From Caballeronia sp. LZ062 (GTDB lineage Bacteria; Pseudomonadota; Gammaproteobacteria; Burkholderiales; Burkholderiaceae), in the NCBI RefSeq assembly GCF_031450785.1, contig NZ_JARTWB010000002.1, positions 806,001 through 870,000 of the forward strand: DNA of 64,000 nucleotides, in the 5' to 3' direction. How positions within the stretch are numbered: position 1 is the first letter of the stretch; every line of letters starts with the position of its first letter. Under the pieces are notes generated by a model. That model had not been told where the DNA came from, searched no databases, and was given only the letters and a program-made list of their open reading frames with translations. Below are positions 59,525 through 64,000 of the stretch, one piece after another. A program made the position numbers and the translations under genes.

Positions 59525-59905
59525 ATGACACGCCGCATCCACAAGACGACGATGACGCGCCTGTGTGCGCGGTGTGCGCGGTGTGCGCTGTGCGCGCTGA
59601 GTGCCGTGGCGCTTTGCCACGGCGGCCTCGCTGTTGCCAAGCCCGGCGGGGAACCGCTCGTGCTCGATACGCAGACGGGCATTCACAGCGGCGTGAGCGG
59701 AACGGTCTTGCAAACCGGACCGCTCGGCGGTCCTGGCATGGTCCCGATGGCAACGCTGCCCGGACCGCCGCAGCAGGAGCAACAGCCGATCGTGGTTTCG
59801 CCCTACGTCGAATACGGCGGCCAGACGGCCACCGCCGCAACGCCCGCAACGCCGACAACGAATAATGGAGGTCCATCGCGCAGGCGGCGGGGCACGCACC
59901 CTTGA
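59525..59905 (+). CDS. Hypothetical exported protein with Cys-rich signal segment
   Basis: 126 residues. The N-terminus CARCARCALCAL is encoded by an imperfect tandem repeat of GTGTGCGCG units (about 59563-59600), which could slip. A Sec signal peptide follows, ending near LAVAKP; the remainder is Gly/Pro/Thr-rich with no known domain and a basic end. A second start at 59552 (MTRLCAR) is possible. Not recognised. Confidence 0.55.
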   Translation: MTRRIHKTTMTRLCARCARCALCALSAVALCHGGLAVAKPGGEPLVLDTQTGIHSGVSGTVLQTGPLGGPGMVPMATLPGPPQQEQQPIVVSPYVEYGGQTATAATPATPTTNNGGPSRRRRGTHP

Positions 59906-59915
59906 TCCGGCGTGA

Positions 59916-60761
59916 TCAGTCCGCGCGCTGTTCGAGCTTGAACGTTGCGCCTGCATCTTCGCCGAGCGCACCCACGAGATAGGGCAGTGCCTGCTTCAGT
60001 TCGCTCGCGAGCTTGTACGGCGGATTCAGGATGAACATGCCGCTGCCGAACAAGCCGAGGCCATCCGCCGGCGGCGTCTTGACCGTGAGCGTCGCGTGCA
60101 GCCAGCCGGTCGGCTGAATCGCCTTCAACTGATCGGCGAAACGTTGCGATTCGATCCGCGCGACTTGCGGATACCAGACCGCATACGTTCCTGTTGCGAA
60201 ACGCCTGAGCGATTCTTCGAGACACTCGATCGTTCGCGCATAGTCACGCTTGTCCTCGTAGGACGGGTCGATCAGCACCAACGCGCGACGCGGCGCCGGA
60301 GGAAGAATGGCCTTGATGCCGTCGAATCCGTCGCCGTCGTAGATCATCGCGCGGCGGCCCGCGTCGCGGAAGTTGTGACGCAAAACCTCGATTTCCGTGC
60401 TGTGCAGTTCGAAAAGCCGCATGCGATCCTGTTCGCGCAGCGCACGCCACGCAAGATACGGCGAGCCGGGATAGAAGCGCAACGCGCCGTCCGGATTCAG
60501 CGCCTTCACTTCATCGACGTAATCGGCAAGAAGCGGCGGCAAGTCCGTACGATCCCACAATCGCGCAATGCCCGATTCGTACTCCGCGTTCTTAGCCGCA
60601 AAGCCTTCGGTGAGCGAATACACACCTGCGCCCGAATGCGTGTCGATATACCAGTATGATTTGTCCTTCAATCCGAGATAACGGAGCATCTCAACGACGA
60701 TAGCGTGCTTCAGCACGTCGGCGTGATTGCCCGCGTGGAAGGCGTGACGGTAACTGAGCAT
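59916..60761 (-). CDS. rlmJ: 23S rRNA (adenine2030-N6)-methyltransferase RlmJ
   Basis: 281 residues. MLSYRHAFHAGNHADVLKH is the RlmJ opening; SAM-binding residues are in YIDTHSGAGVYSL, and the catalytic motif reads DPSYE instead of the DPPYE of E. coli. It methylates A2030 of 23S rRNA. The ATG at 60761 fits the family start; a longer frame upstream to 60908 is not used. Confidence 0.93.
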   Translation of the reverse strand: MLSYRHAFHAGNHADVLKHAIVVEMLRYLGLKDKSYWYIDTHSGAGVYSLTEGFAAKNAEYESGIARLWDRTDLPPLLADYVDEVKALNPDGALRFYPGSPYLAWRALREQDRMRLFELHSTEIEVLRHNFRDAGRRAMIYDGDGFDGIKAILPPAPRRALVLIDPSYEDKRDYARTIECLEESLRRFATGTYAVWYPQVARIESQRFADQLKAIQPTGWLHATLTVKTPPADGLGLFGSGMFILNPPYKLASELKQALPYLVGALGEDAGATFKLEQRAD

Positions 60762-61019
60762 GACAAGTGGCCCGCAAAGGCGATGAAAAGCGAAAGCGAT
60801 CAATTGTAGCGGAGCATGTGGACGCGGCCATTCCATTCCGCCTCGCCGCGGCGCACTGCTACGTTCGTGCACAATAGCCGCTCCCGGCCGTGCGGAATAG
60901 CTGGCCAAACGGCCTAGGCGATTCTTGCGAATGCGCTTTAATCATTCCTATGCCGAACGGCCAGCTTGATGCCCGCATCGACCGCATGGTGTCATTCAGT
61001 CATCCGACAGGAGGGTGGT

Positions 61020-61814
61020 ATGTCACAGAACGGTAAGCTCGACGGCAAGACGGCAGTGGTCACGGGCGCGGCAAGCGGTATCGGCCGTGCGATCGCGTTC
61101 ACTCTTGCAAACGCGGGGGCGGCCGTCGCCATCGCGGACCTTAACCAGGCGGGCGCGGATGCCGTCGCGGAAGAAATCCGCGCAAAAGGCGGCAAGGCTA
61201 CCGGCATCGCCATGGACGTGACCGATGAAGCGGCGGTGGATCACGGCATCGATCGCGTGGCGAGCGAGTTCGGCGCGATAGACATACTCGTCTCGAATGC
61301 CGGTATCCAGATCGTCAATCCGATCGAAAATTACTCCTACGCGGACTGGAAGAAGATGATGGCCATCCACGTCGACGGCGCCTTTCTCACTACGCGCGCG
61401 GCGCTCAGGCACATGTACAAGGAGGATCGCGGCGGCGTGGTCGTTTATATGGGATCGGTGCACTCGCACGAAGCGTCGCCGCTGAAGTCGGCTTACGTGA
61501 CCGCCAAACACGGTTTGCTTGGCCTCGCGCGCGTGCTCGCGAAGGAAGGCGCGAAGCACAACGTGCGCTCGCACGTCGTCTGTCCGGGCTTCGTGCGCAC
61601 GCCGCTCGTCGACAAGCAGATTCCCGAGCAGGCCAAGGAACTCTGTATCAGCGAAGAAGAGGTGGTGAAGCGCGTCATGCTAGGCGGGACAGTGGACGGC
61701 GTATTCACGACGGTCGAGGACGTCGCGCAAACGGTGCTGTTCTTGTCCGCGTTCGAAACGGCGGCTCTGACGGGTCAATCGTTCGTCGTGAGCCACGGCT
61801 GGTACATGCAGTAA
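61020..61814 (+). CDS. bdhA: 3-hydroxybutyrate dehydrogenase
   Basis: 264 residues, classical [21 protein letters not shown] binds [14 protein letters not shown] is the structural NNAG-like motif, and SAYVTAKHG holds the catalytic Tyr and Lys. The C-terminal [19 protein letters not shown] is characteristic of BdhA. It interconverts 3-hydroxybutyrate and acetoacetate, the last step of PHB degradation. AGGAGG lies seven bases before the ATG at 61020, better than the one at 60966. Confidence 0.93.
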   Translation: MSQNGKLDGKTAVVTGAASGIGRAIAFTLANAGAAVAIADLNQAGADAVAEEIRAKGGKATGIAMDVTDEAAVDHGIDRVASEFGAIDILVSNAGIQIVNPIENYSYADWKKMMAIHVDGAFLTTRAALRHMYKEDRGGVVVYMGSVHSHEASPLKSAYVTAKHGLLGLARVLAKEGAKHNVRSHVVCPGFVRTPLVDKQIPEQAKELCISEEEVVKRVMLGGTVDGVFTTVEDVAQTVLFLSAFETAALTGQSFVVSHGWYMQ

Positions 61815-61826
61815 GGGACGACGCGC

Positions 61827-63044
61827 ATGTCAGAAATTGACGACAACGAAGCGCTGCAGCACGAGCGCAAGCACGAGGAAGCGCCCCCGACGCAGCGGCG
61901 CATCAGCTTGCCGCCTTACGAGACCATTGCGCTGATGCTTCAGGGAGGCGGGGCGCTCGGCGCCTATCAGGCAGGCGTCTACGAAGGGTTGCACGAAGCG
62001 GATATCCACCCGAACTGGATCGCCGGCATATCGATTGGCGCGTTCAACACAGCGATCATCGCCGGCAATGCGCCGGAACACCGCGTCGAGCGGTTGCGCG
62101 AATTCTGGGAAACCATCTGTCAGCCGGCGTTTGGCTTTCCGTTGCCCGCGTTTGTGGAGCGTGCGTTCTTCGACTCCGCCGACGTCATCCGCAAAGCCTT
62201 CACCGCGTTGCAGGCGGTCGACGCGCTCGTGGAAGGGCAAAAGGGCTTCTTCGTGCCGCGTTTTCCGCCGCCGTCGCCAGTCGCAGCCGGCTCGCCGCAG
62301 ACGGCGAGCTATTACGACACCACGCCGCTCAAGGCCACGCTGGAACGCCTCTGCGACTTCGACCGCATCAATTCACGCGAGACGCGCGTGTCGGTCGGTG
62401 CGGTGAACGTCGCCACGGGCAACTTCGCCTATTTCGACAACACGCGAACGAGGCTGCGCGCGGAGCACTTCCTTGCGTCGGGCGCGCTGCCGCCCGGTTT
62501 CGCCGCAGTCGAGATCGACGGACAGTTCTACTGGGACGGCGGGCTGATGTCGAACACACCGTTGTACGAGGTCGCGCAAGCCACGCCGCGCCGCGACACG
62601 CTCGCGTTTCAGGTCGATCTCTGGAGCGCACGCGGGCCGGTGCCGGACAACGTCGTCGACGTGATGGGCCGCGTCAAGGACGTGCAGTATTCGAGCCGCA
62701 CGCGCCTCGTGACCGACGACATGCAACGTGCACAGCGATACCGCAACGTGCTGAAGCACGTTCTCGACCTCGTGCCAGAAGAGCTTCGCGACACCGACGA
62801 ATGGTGCCGCCGCGCCGCCGAACTCGCCTGTTCGAAGCGTTACAACATCATCCACCTGATCTATCAGCAGAAGGAATACGAGGGGCAATACAAGGACTAT
62901 CAGTTCGGCTTCTCCACGATGCGAGAGCATTGGGAAACCGGACTCGCCGATATCCGCCGCACGCTCGCTCACCGCGACTGGCTTGATATGCCGAACGGCA
63001 AAAGCGGCTTCGTCACGCACGACATTCACCGCGAGAGGGGCTAG
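61827..63044 (+). CDS. Patatin-like phospholipase with DUF3734
   Basis: 405 residues. Patatin core: oxyanion loop GGGALGAYQAG, nucleophile Ser in GISIGAFN, and the Asp of FYWDGGLMSN. The C-terminal 150 residues match DUF3734. It should be a lipid acyl hydrolase, cytoplasmic or membrane-peripheral. It starts 12 bases after bdhA, a pairing often seen in PHB-making betaproteobacteria, so a role at PHB granules or in thioester cleavage is plausible. Confidence 0.88.
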   Translation: MSEIDDNEALQHERKHEEAPPTQRRISLPPYETIALMLQGGGALGAYQAGVYEGLHEADIHPNWIAGISIGAFNTAIIAGNAPEHRVERLREFWETICQPAFGFPLPAFVERAFFDSADVIRKAFTALQAVDALVEGQKGFFVPRFPPPSPVAAGSPQTASYYDTTPLKATLERLCDFDRINSRETRVSVGAVNVATGNFAYFDNTRTRLRAEHFLASGALPPGFAAVEIDGQFYWDGGLMSNTPLYEVAQATPRRDTLAFQVDLWSARGPVPDNVVDVMGRVKDVQYSSRTRLVTDDMQRAQRYRNVLKHVLDLVPEELRDTDEWCRRAAELACSKRYNIIHLIYQQKEYEGQYKDYQFGFSTMREHWETGLADIRRTLAHRDWLDMPNGKSGFVTHDIHRERG

Positions 63045-63146
63045 GCCGCGCGCGAGGGCGCGTCCCGGCGCGTTCGTACTAGCCTTTGTATAATCCGAGC
63101 GCGTTGCAACGCACTGTCTAACTTCCATCTTCTCGTCCGCGGCCTG

Positions 63147-63629
63147 ATGAATTCGATCGCCATCTGCTTCGTCTGTCTCGGCAACATTTGCCGGTCGCCC
63201 AGCGCGGAAGCGGTCATGCGCGAAATGGTCGAGCGGGCGAGACTGGCGGACCGGATCATCATCGATTCGGCGGGCACGGGAGACTGGCACATCGGTCAGC
63301 CGCCGGACGAACGCGCCCAGCGGGCGGCGAAAAAGCGCGGATACGACTTGTCGACGCTGCGAGGGCGTCAGGTGGCGGCGGAAGACTTCGCCCGCTTCGA
63401 TCTGTTCATCGTGATGGACGACGCCAACGCGGCCGCGCTCGCTTCGGTCTGTCCGCCGCAGTACCGCGACAAGATCCGGCTCCTGATGGAATTTGCGTCG
63501 CGCGACGACAGCCGCGTAGTCGCCGACCCGTATTTCGGCGGGGACGACGGCTTCGAGCGCGTGCTGGATCAATGCGAAGACGCCTGCGAAGGCCTGCTCA
63601 ACGCCTTACGCGCGCAGTTGCGGTCGTAG
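63147..63629 (+). CDS. Low-molecular-weight protein-tyrosine phosphatase
   Basis: 160 residues. Active site CLGNICRS (Cys nucleophile, C-X5-R) at residue 10 and the general-acid DPYFGG near the C-terminus. Cytoplasmic; may dephosphorylate tyrosine kinases or arsenate-like substrates. A TATAAT at 63089-63094 is a likely -10 element. It lies directly upstream of iscR, as in many betaproteobacteria. Confidence 0.92.
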   Translation: MNSIAICFVCLGNICRSPSAEAVMREMVERARLADRIIIDSAGTGDWHIGQPPDERAQRAAKKRGYDLSTLRGRQVAAEDFARFDLFIVMDDANAAALASVCPPQYRDKIRLLMEFASRDDSRVVADPYFGGDDGFERVLDQCEDACEGLLNALRAQLRS

Positions 63630-63688
63630 CGACCGGGCGCCCGTCGGACGGCGCAAAGATCGATTAAATCGTTACATATTCCGCCCAG

Positions 63689-63740
63689 ATACTTGACTAA
63701 AACTGTGGGATATTTATACTTGATCAAAATCATCGAGTAT
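63689..63740. promoter_or_regulatory. iscR: iscR promoter with two IscR type-1 boxes
   Basis: Two 25-base elements, 63689-63713 and 63716-63740, match the IscR type-1 consensus ATASYYGACTRWWWYAGTCRRSTAT at about 22 and 21 positions. The promoter TTGACT (63693-63698), 16-base spacer, TATACT (63715-63720) lies within them, so Fe-S-loaded IscR would repress its own operon. Confidence 0.8.
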
Positions 63741-63758
63741 TAGCGTTAGCCCCCAATT

Positions 63759-64000
63759 ATGAGACTCACCACGAAAGGCCGTTTCGCCGTCACGGCGATG
63801 ATCGACCTGGCGTTGCGCCAGGAGCAGGGCCCGGTGACGCTGGCAGGCATCAGTCAGCGCCAGCGCATCTCGCTTTCCTATCTCGAACAACTGTTCGGCA
63901 AGCTGCGCCGGCACGAGATCGTCGAATCGGTGCGCGGTCCGGGCGGCGGGTACAACCTCGCGCGTCGGGCGGAAAACGTCACGGTGGCGGACATCATCAT
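63759..64000 (+). CDS. iscR: Fe-S cluster regulator IscR, N-terminal part (3' end outside window)
   Basis: About 80 residues are visible: [20 protein letters not shown], the winged helix with [15 protein letters not shown], and [10 protein letters not shown]. The Cys/His cluster ligands would be past the window edge. IscR represses the isc Fe-S assembly operon when it carries a [2Fe-2S] cluster. The two boxes upstream agree. Confidence 0.93.
   Translation, partial: MRLTTKGRFAVTAMIDLALRQEQGPVTLAGISQRQRISLSYLEQLFGKLRRHEIVESVRGPGGGYNLARRAENVTVADII

Overview
The window is high-GC, densely coded chromosomal DNA from a betaproteobacterium of the family Burkholderiaceae, most like Paraburkholderia or Caballeronia. 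I infer this from the tpiA-secG-tRNA-Leu-nuoA-to-N gene order, families largely confined to this group (DUF2863, DUF2818, DUF3563), the 16S sequence and the protein resemblances; no database was searched. No insertion sequence, prophage or CRISPR array was seen. It reads as core-genome backbone with a few odd regulatory pieces and one decayed gene.

Layout. 1-3 kb: end of an MFS transporter, two paralogous small exported proline/histidine-rich proteins, and fabI. 3.1-8.7 kb: a complete yejABEF-type peptide ABC importer. 8.8-9.6 kb: an exported NlpC/P60 peptidase with a strong promoter. 9.7-11.5 kb: leuA behind a leader that encodes a leucine-rich, CTA-rich leader peptide. 11.5-13.5 kb: a lipoprotein and an orphan substrate-binding protein. 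13.5-19.3 kb: rpsO-pnp, a PIG3-type quinone oxidoreductase, tpiA, secG and tRNA-Leu(GAG). 19.5-34.8 kb: all fourteen respiratory complex I genes, nuoA to nuoN, plus a DUF2818 membrane protein. 34.8-37.5 kb: Nudix hydrolase, DUF1178, MaoC-like hydratase and a YfcG-type glutathione transferase. 37.5-44.8 kb (minus strand): an acyl-CoA catabolic cluster (acyl-CoA dehydrogenase, APH-fold kinase, histidine phosphatase, enoyl-CoA hydratase, 3-hydroxyacyl-CoA dehydrogenase) preceded by a methionine-type aminotransferase and a PIN protein. 44.8-50.6 kb: yaaA, a cytosolic M14 carboxypeptidase, an exported Lys-tailed protein, a CbiM-like permease, a LuxR-type regulator with a weakened receiver, and a DUF2863 protein. 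50.8-56.4 kb: a complete rRNA operon (16S, tRNA-Ile, tRNA-Ala, 23S, 5S) with promoter, boxA, both processing stems and terminator. 56.7-60 kb: a dnaE2 remnant, then a copper module (SDR protein, copZ, cueR, DUF305) with a DUF3563 microprotein between. 60-64 kb: rlmJ, 3-hydroxybutyrate dehydrogenase with a patatin-like hydrolase, a low-molecular-weight tyrosine phosphatase, and the start of iscR behind two IscR-type boxes.

How the parts fit: complex I, beta-oxidation enzymes and 3-hydroxybutyrate dehydrogenase supply and use NADH, quinone and acyl-CoA intermediates; iscR at the right edge would control Fe-S assembly needed by the nine or so clusters in complex I. The most interesting leads are the leuA leader, the acyl-CoA cluster that has the parts of a 4-hydroxyacyl-CoA (ACAD10/11- or Lva-like) route, the shared palindromes before the paralogous exported proteins, and the structured tRNA-Leu/nuoA and pnp leaders.
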